Of a stretch of DNA of 64,000 nucleotides, positions 25,266 to 33,546 are shown one piece after another (position 1 is the stretch's first letter; every line of letters begins with the position of its first letter). The notes under the pieces are model-generated. The model did no database searches. It saw only the letters and a program-made list of their open reading frames with translations, and had not been told where the DNA came from. Made by a program: the position numbers and the translations under genes. This DNA comes from Rubrobacter tropicus (GTDB lineage Bacteria; Actinomycetota; Rubrobacteria; Rubrobacterales; Rubrobacteraceae), in NCBI RefSeq assembly GCF_011492945.1, contig NZ_CP045119.1, positions 2,728,001 to 2,792,000 of the forward strand, read 5' to 3'.

Positions 25266-26870
25266 CTAGTCCAGGTACTCGTAGCCGGGGAGGGTCAAGA
25301 ACTCGACGAAGTCGTCCTGGGTGGAGATGCGGTCGAAGAGCTCGGCGGCGGTGCCGAACTCGTCCTTCTCCCACCGCTCGGGGCCGACTATGTCGTTCTT
25401 TATCTTGTCGAGCTCCTCGTCGAGCACTTCGCGGAACAGCTCCACCGTCACCTCGGTGCCGTCCTCGAGGATGCCCTTGGGGTGGTGGATCCACTGCCAC
25501 ACCTGGGCGCGGCTGATCTCCGCCGTAGCCGCGTCCTCCATCAGGTTGAAGACGGGGACGGCGCCGCGGCCCGCGAGCCAGGCCGCGAGGTACTGGACGC
25601 CCACGGAGATGTTGCTGCGAAAACCGTCCATCGTGATGGGGCCCTCGGGCTTCTCCAGCAGGTCGGCGGCGCTCGGGTTCACGTCCGGGCGCTGCTTGTC
25701 GATCTGGTTGGGTTGGGGCATGTACTCGTCGAAGGCCTGCTTGGCGAGCCCGACCATCCCGGGGTGGGCGACCCAGGTTCCGTCGTGGCCGTCCTGCGCC
25801 TCGCGCTCCTTGTCCTCCAGCACCTTGTTGTTGGCGAACTCGGTCCACTCCGGGTCGTCGCTGCGCGGGATTTGGGCGGCCATCCCCCCCATCGCGTGCG
25901 CGCCGCGCTCGTGGCAGGTCTTGATGGTCAGCAGGGAGTATGCCCGCATGAACGGGACGGTCATGGTGATCAGGTTCCGGTCGGGGAGGAGCATGTCGTG
26001 CTCGCGGAACTTCTTGATGTAGGAGAAGATGTAGTCCCACCGGCCGCAGTTCAGACCCGAGGAGTGCTCGCGCAGCTCGTAGAGGATCTCGTGCATCTCG
26101 AAGGTCGCCATGATGGTCTCTATGAGGACCGTGGCCTTGATGGTGCCCTGAGGTATCCCGAGTTCGTCCTGGGCCATGACGAAGATGTCGTTCCACAGCC
26201 TCGCCTCGAGGTGGCTCTCCATCTTCGGCAGGTAGAAGTACGGGCCGTGCCCGAGGTCCAGGAGTCCCCGGACGTTGTGGAAGAAATACAGGCCGAAGTC
26301 GAAGATGCCGGCCGGGACCTGTTTGTCGTCGACGAGCATGTGTTTTTCCCAGAGGTGCCAGCCGCGGGGGCGCGCTATCAGGACGGCGACCTCGTCGTTG
26401 AGCGTGTAGTGCTTGCCGGTCTTCGGGTCGTCGAAGGTGATGGTGCGCTGGATCGCGTCTCGGAGGTTGAGCTGGCTGTCCAGCATGTTGTGCCAGGTAG
26501 GGCAGTTGGCGTCCTCGAAGTCGGTCATGTACGTCGGGGCGCCGCAGTTGAGCGCGTTGATGAGCATCTTCCGGTCCGGGGGGCCGGTGATCTCCACCCG
26601 CCTGTCCTGCAACGCGTCCGGGATCGGCGCGATCTTCCAGTCCCCCTGCCTGACATCCTTCGTCTCGGGCAGGAAATCAGGCATCTCGCCGGCGTTGATC
26701 CGGGCCTGCCGGTCCTGCCGCGCCTGCAAGCGCTCCTCGACCGTTGGGGTGAACTCCCTGGCGAGCTTCGCCACGAAGGCGACAGCCTCGGGGCTCATAA
26801 TCCCCCGAAACTCCTCGGGAACCTCCTTGGTGACCTCTATGCCTTCGCCGTACACGTTTCTCTCGACCAT
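25266..26870 (-). CDS. aceB: malate synthase A
   Basis: Condenses glyoxylate and acetyl-CoA to malate. 534 residues, the AceB (short, plant/bacterial) length rather than GlcB. Typical segments: TDFEDANCPTWHNML, RPRGWHLWEKHM, the catalytic loop region VLIETIMATFEMHEILYELR and GRWDYIFSYIKKF, and the late acid segment in FNLMEDAATAEISRAQVWQW. I start at the ATG at 26870; the frame continues upstream without family-like sequence. Ribosome site AGGAG is rather distant. Pair with aceA. Confidence 0.95.
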   Translation of the reverse strand: MVERNVYGEGIEVTKEVPEEFRGIMSPEAVAFVAKLAREFTPTVEERLQARQDRQARINAGEMPDFLPETKDVRQGDWKIAPIPDALQDRRVEITGPPDRKMLINALNCGAPTYMTDFEDANCPTWHNMLDSQLNLRDAIQRTITFDDPKTGKHYTLNDEVAVLIARPRGWHLWEKHMLVDDKQVPAGIFDFGLYFFHNVRGLLDLGHGPYFYLPKMESHLEARLWNDIFVMAQDELGIPQGTIKATVLIETIMATFEMHEILYELREHSSGLNCGRWDYIFSYIKKFREHDMLLPDRNLITMTVPFMRAYSLLTIKTCHERGAHAMGGMAAQIPRSDDPEWTEFANNKVLEDKEREAQDGHDGTWVAHPGMVGLAKQAFDEYMPQPNQIDKQRPDVNPSAADLLEKPEGPITMDGFRSNISVGVQYLAAWLAGRGAVPVFNLMEDAATAEISRAQVWQWIHHPKGILEDGTEVTVELFREVLDEELDKIKNDIVGPERWEKDEFGTAAELFDRISTQDDFVEFLTLPGYEYLD

Positions 26871-26956
26871 ACTCGGTCCGGGCTCCTCTCTAACGTTTGC
26901 CAGAGCAGCAACTCTAGCAAGCGCAAGGATTCCACGCTCGAAGCCCGCGAACGCCG

Positions 26957-27160
26957 CTAAGCGGCAACCCGCTCCCGCCGCATGGCCGGGGCCCGCCGCA
27001 CGTAAACGATGCAAGAAGTCGGCACGCAACGCCACCGGTACAGAACCTCGAACTCGCCGAACCCGATCTTCACCCGAGTCCCGATGGACGGAGCCCCGTC
27101 CTCGTAGCGCCGCTCCAGGATCTCCTCCGTCTCTGGATCCCTGTACTGAACCGGTATCAT
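26957..27160 (-). CDS. small hypothetical protein, 67 residues
   Basis: ATG at 27160 preceded by GAGAGGAG. The start IPVQYRDPETEEILERRYED and the later FEVLYRWRCVPTSCIVYVRR suggest a small beta-rich, basic protein; two cysteines near the end are not arranged as a metal knuckle. No family recognised. It precedes aceB on the same strand with 86 bases between them and may share its promoter. Confidence 0.6.
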   Translation of the reverse strand: MIPVQYRDPETEEILERRYEDGAPSIGTRVKIGFGEFEVLYRWRCVPTSCIVYVRRAPAMRRERVAA

Positions 27161-27198
27161 CGCCTCTCCTCTCAACGCTTCCGCCGTGAACCACACGT

Positions 27199-27261
27199 TA
27201 AACGGCCACCCGCTATAAGTCCAATCGTTTGCACGTATCGCAGATATAGGAGAAACTTATG
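27199..27261 (+). promoter_or_regulatory. candidate control region of the LysR gene and glyoxylate genes
   Basis: An AT-richer stretch between divergent transcripts with CTATAAGT (27211-27218) and its near complement ACTTATGG (27255-27262), plus GATATAGG. LysR-type regulators bind such dyads. AGGAG at 27249-27253 stands 5 bases before an ATG at 27259 that opens only a 41-codon frame running into the repeat. Confidence 0.35.
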
Positions 27262-27450
27262 GAAAAGCTTTCAGCCGTCGGCTTTCAGCGAGTCGTGCCG
27301 GTGCGCCGCCAAGAGCGTATGGCTGACCGTGGCGGACGGCAGCACTGCGTTTCGGTCGGGCGGCCGAGATCGGAAAGAGGCTGACAGCTGAGAGCGGAGG
27401 CCGCTAGGCCGAAGCGGGCTGAAAGCTGAAAGCGCGACCGAAGGGAGCAG
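27262..27450. repeat. composite CAGC/GCTGA repeat at the LysR gene start
   Basis: Opens with AAGCTTTCAGCCGTCGGCTTTCAGC, continues through GC-rich unique-looking sequence, then CTGACAGCTGAGAGCGGAGG, CCGAAGCGGGCTGAAAGCTGAAAGC and GCGACCGAAGGGAGC (27434-27448), which is the ribosome site of the LysR gene. The same last 15 bases precede the gene at 19958. Confidence 0.65.
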
Positions 27451-27451
27451 C

Positions 27452-28410
27452 GTGCTCTTCAGACAACTCGAGTGTTTTCTGGCGGTGGCCCGGCTCGGGA
27501 ATTTGAGCCGGGCGGCGGAGGAGATGTTTTTGACGCAGCCTACTTTGACGGCGCGGTTGAAGGCATTGGAGGAGGAGGTTGGGGACGAGTTGTTCGTCAG
27601 GACCAGCCGGGGGATGCGGCTGACCGACGCGGGCAGGGAGTTCGTGCCCTACGCGGAGAGGGTGGTCGGGGGGTTCGAGGAGGGGCGGCGGCGGCTGGAG
27701 GAGTTACGGGGGGCTACGGGGGACGACTTTTGATCGGGGCTTCCCCGGGCGTTGGGACTTACGCTTTGCCCGGGTTGTTGGAGAGGTTCGTGGCGGCCTA
27801 TCCGGGGGTCTCCATCTCGGTCAGGACGGGGCATTCCGAGGAGATCCTGGAGATGACGCTCAAGGAGGAGGTGCAGCTCGGGTTGACGCGGTCGATCCGG
27901 CACCCGGAGATAGAGAGCCTGCACCTGTACGAGGACGAGCTGGTGCTCGTGGTTGACCCGGGGCACAGGTTCACCAGGAGGGGGACGGCCAGCCTGGCGG
28001 AGGTCGGGGAGGAGCAGCTCATCTTTTTCGACCAATCTTCGAGCTATTTCGAGCAGACGCACGCCCTGCTCAGGGACGCCGGCATTCGGGAGCTCAGGAC
28101 GATGGAGGTGGACAACATCGAGGCGGCCAAGAGGATGGTCGAGCACCGCCTCGGGGTCGCTTTCCTGCCCAGGACGGCGGTCGTCAGGTCGGTCTCGTCG
28201 GGGAATTTGTCGCTTATATCCGTGGAGGAAAACCCAGAGATGAGGCGCTCCATCGCCGCCCTCCGCCGCCGCGACGCCCCGATGAGCGGCCCCGTAGCCG
28301 CCTTTTTGGAGGTGGCGAGCGACCTGGCCGAGAGGGAGGACCGCGCCAAGCTCTCCCCCACCCTCGCCGCCGACTTCGAGAACCTGCAGCTTATAGACCT
28401 GTTTACTTAG
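27452..28410 (+). pseudogene. LysR family regulator of the glyoxylate genes, frameshifted
   Basis: The first frame (27452-27733) encodes the LysR winged helix (FLAVARLGNLSRAAEEMF, LTQPTLTARLKALEEEVG) and linker helix, and stops at TGA 27731. The effector-binding domain (LLIGASPGVGTYALPGLLER onward to 28410) is complete in another frame. Adding one G to the five-G run at 27718-27722 joins them as GATGGRLLIGAS, exactly the usual LysR hinge. The protein would have about 319 residues. It diverges from the malate synthase operon and is the obvious candidate regulator. Either a sequencing undercall or a recent mutation. Confidence 0.8.
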
Positions 28411-28526
28411 AGCGGATTGCAGAGAGGTTGAACCTCTTTGCAAGGCTTTCAGCAAGAGCAAAAAAGCTGATCGCCGTGAGCTGAGGCGAGGCCGTAGCGC
28501 GCTGACTGCTGACGGCGCGGGTCAGG
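28411..28526 (+). repeat. composite intergenic repeat, full copy
   Basis: Starts right after the LysR stop with TTGCAGAGAGGTT / AACCTCTTTGCAA (28417-28429 and 28431-28443; 12 of 13 pairs), a terminator-like stem. Then TTTCAGC, the AAGAGCAAAAAAGCTGA core at 28454-28470, GGCGAGGCCGTAGCGCGCTGA and CTGACGGCGCGG. Same order as the copies at 21828 and 34068. Confidence 0.8.
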
Positions 28527-28576
28527 TGGCTACGAGGCTGCCTAAGGACTCCGGTCCCGTGCCGTACAAAGCGGGA

Positions 28577-28602
28577 GGGAGGGGGCGCAGGCTCCCCCTC
28601 CC
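28577..28602 (-). terminator. GC-rich terminator hairpin after the cupredoxin gene
   Basis: GGGAGGGGG and CCCCCTCCC form a perfect 9-bp stem with an 8-base loop, 14 bases beyond the cupredoxin stop on the minus strand. No long T run follows, as is common in GC-rich actinobacteria. Confidence 0.55.
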
Positions 28603-28615
28603 GGGACATCCGGGC

Positions 28616-29119
28616 TTACGAAGCCCTGCGCCGCAGGACGGCGAACGTCACCAGTGACGAGCCCGCCAGCAGAAGGATCGCCGCCAGCGCGGGAGAGGGA
28701 CCGCCCGTGTCGGCGAGCGTCTCGGCGCCGGCCGAAGCGCTGGCCGTGGCCGAGGCGCTCGCTGAGGCGCTGGCCGATCCGGCGCTCACGGTGACCGTGC
28801 CCACCATGCCCATATCCTCGTGGGGGCCGCAGAAGTACTCGTAGGTGCCCGGCTCATCGAACGTGTAAGAGTAGGTTCCGTCGGTGCCGCCCTCGATCAG
28901 GCCGGAGTCCCACAGCCCGTCGTAGGAGGTCGTCGTATGTCCGTACTGGCCGCGCTGGACCCAGGTTACCGTGGTGCCCGGTTCGACGGTTATGTTGGCC
29001 TGGTCAAAGAAGTTGTCCTCCATGCCTACCGTGACTTCCTGGCCCTGCGCCCACGCCGCTGGCGCGAAAGCGGACAGTATCAGGAGCGACAACGCCGCCA
29101 ACCACGACAATCTCTTCAT
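28616..29119 (-). CDS. surface cupredoxin with LAXTG-type sorting signal
   Basis: 167 residues. A signal peptide ends at AWAQG (residues 22-26). A plastocyanin-like domain follows with copper ligands His61 (YGHTTT), Cys97, His100 and a Met at 103 or 105 (YFCGPHEDMGM). Then comes a Ser/Ala linker, LADTG at 135-139, a hydrophobic helix and the basic tail RRRAS. LAXTG followed by membrane helix and arginines is the substrate pattern of class E sortases in actinobacteria (established). It would therefore be a cell-wall-anchored copper electron-transfer protein. The ATG at 29119 has AAGGAGG upstream. Confidence 0.87.
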   Translation of the reverse strand: MKRLSWLAALSLLILSAFAPAAWAQGQEVTVGMEDNFFDQANITVEPGTTVTWVQRGQYGHTTTSYDGLWDSGLIEGGTDGTYSYTFDEPGTYEYFCGPHEDMGMVGTVTVSAGSASASASASATASASAGAETLADTGGPSPALAAILLLAGSSLVTFAVLRRRAS

Positions 29120-29419
29120 CCGGCTTCCTCCTTGCCTTCTTGGTCTGTCCTCCCCAGCACGCCCGGAAAGGACCGCCTCCCGGACCGCGACCCCCATCTC
29201 GGGCGGCCTGCGTAGCGCGGTCCCGCGAAGATGCAATAGAAACTCTAGTACCAAGAAGGCGCGTCGCGCTATACCACGAATGGGCTAATTCGGAACCGGC
29301 GTACGGCCTTCTTCCGTGACAGTGGAGTACCCGGGTGTGTGCCCGTGAGGCCGGATAAGGGGACGAACCTACAGATAGGGTTCCTGCGTCGTTCGGGTGC
29401 TGCTGGCAGTACGGCCTGC
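29120..29419. other. intergenic region, no gene seen
   Basis: 300 bases between the cupredoxin and the glycine-rich gene. I see no protein-like frame, RNA gene or repeat; the cupredoxin promoter must lie at its left end but no clear hexamers stand out. Confidence 0.4.
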
Positions 29420-29705
29420 CTAGCTGCCTCCGCCGCCGTCTCCCCCGCCACCCCGCCGCCGTCGCCCCAGCCGCCCCGCCGCCGTCGAACCAGCCTCCGC
29501 CGCCATCGTTGCCGTGGCCGCCGCCGGAGTCTCCTCCTCCGTGGCCGCCAAAGAAGCCGTAGTAGCCGGCGCCGGCTCCTACGCCCGCGTCGGCGCCGGC
29601 CCTACGACGGCGGCGGCGATCGCTTCGCCGGCGTAGAAAGTCGGCTATGAGCCCAAAGACGACGCCGACCGCTATAACAAACGCGAAGACCAAGAACAGT
29701 TCCAC
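29420..29705 (-). pseudogene. small glycine-rich membrane protein, apparently frameshifted twice
   Basis: GTG at 29705 with GAGAGG upstream. One transmembrane helix (ELFLVFAFVIAVGVVFGLIA) is followed by an Arg-rich stop-transfer (RRRSDRRRRRR), YYGFFGGHGGGD and a Gly/Asp repeat. The uncorrected frame then turns into Ala/Arg-rich nonsense. Restoring one base in each of the C runs at 29474-29477 and 29451-29454 (plus-strand numbering) gives GGGGWFDGGG, GGWGDGGG and GGGDGGGGS ending at TAG 29420-29422, a natural 95-residue protein. No function known for such low-complexity tails. Confidence 0.6.
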
Positions 29706-29811
29706 GGCACGATCCTCTCTCTGGATGCCACCCGGATGCGGGATTAAGTGTACCCGTATGCGTCCATTAGTTACAACCCGGGCGAGATCCTGTACGTCCG
29801 CGCGCGGATCG

Positions 29812-29817
29812 TATACT
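29812..29817 (+). promoter_or_regulatory. candidate -10 element (TATACT)
   Basis: TATACT 42 bases before the GTG of the isocitrate/isopropylmalate dehydrogenase gene, with only a weak CTGTAC 16 bases upstream as -35. Confidence 0.35.
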
Positions 29818-29859
29818 AGCCTCGAAACCCTAACTGACTCTAGTTGCGAGGTGCTATTA

Positions 29860-30936
29860 GTGGACCGGAAGACGATCGTGGTGATGGAGGGCGACCAGAC
29901 CGGGCAGGAACTCCTGGAGGAGGCGCTACGGGTCCTGGACCCGTCCGTGACCGGCGTGGACGTGGATTTCCAGCGGTACGACCTCTCGCTGGAGAACCGC
30001 CGGGCGACGGACAACGGGGTCGTACACGAGGCGGCGGCGGCCATGAAGGAGTGCGGCTTCGGCATAAAGGCCGCCACCGTGACGCCAGAGACACCGGGGG
30101 ATGTCGGCTCGCCCAACGCCATCCTGAGAAAGGGCATAGACGGGACCGTCATCGTGCGCACCGGCAGGCGCATCCCCGGCGTAAACCCGGTAACCGGCGT
30201 GCACAGTCCCGTCTCCGTCATACGGATGGCCGTGGACGACGCCTACGGGGCCGAGGAGTGGCGCGAGGGCGAGGGGCTCGACGAGGTGGCGTACAGGACC
30301 GAGAAGATCAGCCGTAGGGTGTGCCGCGGCGTCTCGGAGTTCGCCTTCATACAGGCGCGCAAGATGCGGGCCAAAGTCTTCGGCGGCCCGAAGTACACCG
30401 TATCGCCCGTCTACGAGGGGATGCTCAAGGAGGAGATGGACCGGGCCGCGGAGAACAGCCGCGACGTCCGCTACGACCCGCAGCTCATCGACGCGACCTA
30501 CGCCCTGCTGCTCACCACCTTCGGCGAACCGCTCGTCATACCGACCCTCAACAGGGACGGCGATTGCATCTCGGACCTCGTGATGCAGATGTTCGGCTCC
30601 ATCGCGGGCGCCGAGTCGCTCTTGATCTCCCTCGACGAAGACGAGAACCCCGAGACGGTGATGGCCGAGGCGCCGCACGGGACCGCGCCGTCCCTGGAGG
30701 GCAAGAACGTGGCGAACCCGATGGCCATGATCCTGGCCGGGGCGGCACTCCTCACGTTCTTCCACGACGAGGAGGCAAGCCGCGCTTCCAGGGCCATCTA
30801 CGAGGCAACCTTCGAGTCCATCCTCGACGGCGTCAGGACGGCGGACCTCGGCGGCCCAACCGGAACCACGGAGTTCACGGACGAGGTGATCCGTCACATC
30901 AGGACCAAACTGGAAGTCTGGAGCGCACTTGCCTAA
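29860..30936 (+). CDS. isocitrate/isopropylmalate dehydrogenase family protein
   Basis: Beta-decarboxylating dehydrogenase of 358 residues. VMEGDQTGQELLEEAL corresponds to the GDGIGPE start of the family, NAILRKGIDGTVIVR to the substrate loop, FGGPKYTVSPVYEGM to the catalytic Tyr/Lys region, and EAPHGTAPSLEGKNVANPMAMILA to the NAD-binding end with the Gly-Thr-Ala loop. The Asp triplet that binds metal appears in RDGDCISDLVMQM. The second motif differs from standard leuB and icd, so the exact substrate (isocitrate, isopropylmalate, tartrate or homoisocitrate) is open. GTG start with GAGG upstream. Overlaps the next gene by 8 bases. Confidence 0.88.
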   Translation: MDRKTIVVMEGDQTGQELLEEALRVLDPSVTGVDVDFQRYDLSLENRRATDNGVVHEAAAAMKECGFGIKAATVTPETPGDVGSPNAILRKGIDGTVIVRTGRRIPGVNPVTGVHSPVSVIRMAVDDAYGAEEWREGEGLDEVAYRTEKISRRVCRGVSEFAFIQARKMRAKVFGGPKYTVSPVYEGMLKEEMDRAAENSRDVRYDPQLIDATYALLLTTFGEPLVIPTLNRDGDCISDLVMQMFGSIAGAESLLISLDEDENPETVMAEAPHGTAPSLEGKNVANPMAMILAGAALLTFFHDEEASRASRAIYEATFESILDGVRTADLGGPTGTTEFTDEVIRHIRTKLEVWSALA

Positions 30937-31432
30937 GCACAAGAACGACCTGGTTATAGAAGTTACGCCCGAAGCCCTGAAGGCCGCAGCCCTGGCCGCC
31001 ATCTCGGGCCTGCGATCGATGGCGGGCCCGGCGCTGCTGTCTCGCGCCGCCACGCGCGGAGAGGTCCCGGGCATCGGGAACACCCCGTTCGCGGGCCTGG
31101 GCTCCGACGGCGTCTCGGCCGCGCTCCAGGCGCTGATGCTCGGCGAGATGGCCGGCGACAAGACGCCGTTCGTGCCGTCGCGCGTCTCCGCCGGCCCACT
31201 CTTCGGCCGCGCGCTCTCGGGCGCCCTCGTGGGCTCGGCGCTCTTCGTCTCCGGCGGGCGCCGGGGCGTCCCCGGCGCGTTGCTCGGCGCCGCCTCGGCC
31301 CTCGGCGGCGTCTACGCGGCCGACCGTCTGCGCTCGGCGACCACGCAGGGCCTCGGCCTGCCGGACCCCGTGTTCGGTCTGATCGAAGACGGGCTCATCC
31401 TTCTCGGCGGCAGCCGCCTGTTCCGCAGGTAG
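30929..31432 (+). CDS. DUF4126 family membrane protein
   Basis: 167 residues starting at a TTG inside the dehydrogenase gene's end. SGLRSMAGPALLSRAATRGE, LMLGEMAGDKTPFVPSR and ALVGSALFVSGGRRGVPGALLGA with the final GLPDPVFGLIEDGLILLGGS follow the DUF4126 layout: hydrophobic helices with a conserved DKxPxxPSR loop. Probably three or four membrane helices. Function unknown; cotranscribed with the dehydrogenase. Confidence 0.7.
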   Translation: MPKHKNDLVIEVTPEALKAAALAAISGLRSMAGPALLSRAATRGEVPGIGNTPFAGLGSDGVSAALQALMLGEMAGDKTPFVPSRVSAGPLFGRALSGALVGSALFVSGGRRGVPGALLGAASALGGVYAADRLRSATTQGLGLPDPVFGLIEDGLILLGGSRLFRR

Positions 31433-31450
31433 CCCGTAGGTGCGCGACGC

Positions 31451-32250
31451 TTGACGGCCGAGAGGGAACGGCTGAGATCCACGTTCGACCGGGCGGCCCT
31501 GCTCTACGACGAGGTAAGGCCGGGCTACCCGGAAGGGCTGTTCGAAGAAGTCGTCTCGCTCTCGGGCGTGCCGTCCGGGGGCCGAATACTCGAAATCGGG
31601 TGCGGGACCGGTCAGGCGACGCTCCCGCTCGCCCGCAGGGGTACGAAATCCTGTGCGTCGAGCTCGGCGGGAACCTGGCCGCCGTGGCCCGCCAGAACCT
31701 GGCCGGGTATCCGCGCGTGAAGATCCTGACCGGAGACTTCGAGAAGATACGACTCCCCACGGAAGCGTTCGACCTCGTCGTTTCGGCCACGGCTTTCCAC
31801 TGGCTCGACCCGCGAATCGCCTACCCGAAGGCGGCCCGCGCCTTGCGGCGGACGGGTGCGATCGCGCTGTTCTGGAACGAGCACGTCCACAGCGAGGCGG
31901 ACGACGGCTTCTTCGAGGCCGCGCAGAGGGTCTACGAGCGCGAGGCGCCCGAGAGCTGGGACGACAGCTACGCCGGTCCGCCCCGGCCCGAAGACCTCCA
32001 GGACAGGACGAAAGAGATCGAGGACTCCGGGCTGTTCGGGTCCGTAAGCAGGCGCTCTTTCCGGTGGGACCAGGCCTACGACGCCGCGGGCTACCTTCGG
32101 GTCCTCGACACATACTCGGGGCACCTGGATCTGGACGAGGAAGCGAGGAAACGTCTCTACGGCGGCATCTCCCGCCTGATCGAAGACGAGCACGGCGGGC
32201 GCATAGTGAAGGGCTACCAGACGACCCTCTACGTCGCCCGCAAGAAGTAG
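31451..32250 (+). pseudogene. class I SAM-dependent methyltransferase, frameshifted
   Basis: The first frame encodes the N-terminal helix and motif I (ILEIGCGTGQATLPLARRG), then runs out at 31720. The rest (YEILCVELGGNLAAVARQNL, FDLVVSATAFHWLDPR, GAIALFWNEH to the end at 32250) is complete in the next frame. Adding one G to the four-G run at 31638-31641 gives LARRGYEILCVELG, the expected motif I to II transition, and a protein of about 266 residues. TTG start, no strong ribosome site. Substrate unknown. Confidence 0.8.
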
Positions 32251-32297
32251 GAGCCGCCGCGCTTCAAATAAACTGCGGACCCGCCGACAACAGGGAC

Positions 32298-32685
32298 ATG
32301 CTCCGAAGGCCGTACAAACGATCGGCGGAGACGCTCGCGCGATACAGAACCGCAGCCCCCCAGCGCCGAAGCATCCGGCTGGAGGGCCACGATTGCGCGT
32401 TGTCGGGCGCGTACTTCCTGACCGTTTGTACGGCGGGTCGAAAGCCCCTATTCGGCCACGTATCGGGCGGCCGGATGGTCGAGAACCGGGATGCGGGCAT
32501 CGTGTGGGGATGTTGGGAGGGTTTGCCGGACCATTACCCTCACGTCTCGTTGGACGCGTTCCTGGTGATGCCGGACCACGTTCATGGGGTCGTGATTTTC
32601 GGCGGCGCGTGTCCGGTGGGCGTGTGCGAGGCGGATGTAGCGCGGGCGGGTTTGAGACCCGCCCCCCACCCCACGAAAACCCACC
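32298..32685 (+). pseudogene. truncated REP-associated tyrosine transposase (RAYT, IS200-like)
   Basis: From the ATG at 32298: RRPYKRSAETLARYRTA, GAYFLTVCTAGRKPLFG, PHVSLDAFLVMPDHVHGVVIF. The last carries the HUH motif (HVH) of Y1 transposases in the form characteristic of RAYT/TnpA-REP proteins. After residue 105 the sequence becomes Pro/Thr-rich because a GGGCGGGTTTGAGACCCGCCC palindrome interrupts it, and the helix with the catalytic tyrosine is gone; the fructosamine kinase gene occupies its place on the other strand. Inactive remnant. Confidence 0.75.
32644..32664. repeat. GGGCGGGT-TTGAG-ACCCGCCC palindrome
   Basis: Perfect 8-bp stem with a 5-base loop inside the RAYT remnant. Palindromes of this GGCGGGTTT...AAACCCGCC form are widespread REP-like elements in bacteria (known to me in general terms). 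Confidence 0.65.
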
Positions 32686-33546
32686 CTACACCCCGAACCG
32701 CCCCAGGACACCCCGAACCCTCTCCAAATACCCGCCGCCGAAAAAATACGTGTGGACCAGCAAAGGGTACAGGCTGTACAGGTCCCGGCGTGATTCGAAG
32801 AAGCCGTCCCGGATGGGGCGTATCTCGGCGTAACGCTTGAAGAACGGGTCACCGAACGAGTTAAAGAGGCTTATGAAGGAGAGTTCGATCTCGGGGTCCG
32901 CGTGGTAGATGGCCGGGTCCAGAAAGGCCGTGATCCTGCCGTCCCGCGCCAACACGTTCGCGCTCCACACGTCGCCGTGGATCAGGGCCGGCGGGTTCGC
33001 CTCGCCGATGAGATCCTCCAGCCTCTCCGCCAGCCGCTCCACCCGTTTGAGGTCCGAAACCGGCAATCGGCCGGCCTCGTACGCCACGCGGGCGAAGTGG
33101 ATCAGGCGCCGGTCGCGGAAGAAATCTACCCAGTTCTCCGTCCACGGGTTCGGCTGGTCGAGGCTCCCGATGAGCGTGTCCCGCTCGTGGCCGTAGGCGT
33201 CGGCGGTGATACCGTGCAGGGCCGCCAAAAGCTCTGCGGCGTGATGCTCGGCCTCGGCCGGGAACCGGCTCGCGCCCTCGACGAACTCCATCAATAGCAG
33301 CGTCTCGGTCCCGTGGAAGACCCGTGGGACGGGGAGGTCCGTTCTCTGTCGCAGGTAACGGAGCATGTACGCCTCGCGGTCCAGGTTGGAGTCGCCATCC
33401 CGGTCCACCTTCGCCACGAGCGGCGTGCCGTCCTGAAGATCCACCTTGTAGACCTCGCCGATGCAGCCGCCGCCGAGGGGCCGCGCGCTCTTGAGTCGCT
33501 CACCGAGATGGACCTCGACGCCCTCGGCGACGATCCTCTCAGCCAT
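32686..33546 (-). CDS. fructosamine kinase family protein
   Basis: 286-residue protein-kinase-like enzyme of the FN3K/ribulosamine kinase family, which phosphorylates sugars attached to protein amines so that they fall off. GGCIGEVYKVDLQDGTPLVAKVD gives the ATP loop and Lys, LLLMEFVEGA the hinge, LIHGDVWSANVLA the catalytic Asp, and AFLDPAIYHADPEIELSF the metal Asp. Start ATG overlaps the LMW phosphatase gene by 8 bases; in several bacteria these two genes are neighbours or fused (known), supporting a joint deglycation role. Confidence 0.9.
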   Translation of the reverse strand: MAERIVAEGVEVHLGERLKSARPLGGGCIGEVYKVDLQDGTPLVAKVDRDGDSNLDREAYMLRYLRQRTDLPVPRVFHGTETLLLMEFVEGASRFPAEAEHHAAELLAALHGITADAYGHERDTLIGSLDQPNPWTENWVDFFRDRRLIHFARVAYEAGRLPVSDLKRVERLAERLEDLIGEANPPALIHGDVWSANVLARDGRITAFLDPAIYHADPEIELSFISLFNSFGDPFFKRYAEIRPIRDGFFESRRDLYSLYPLLVHTYFFGGGYLERVRGVLGRFGV

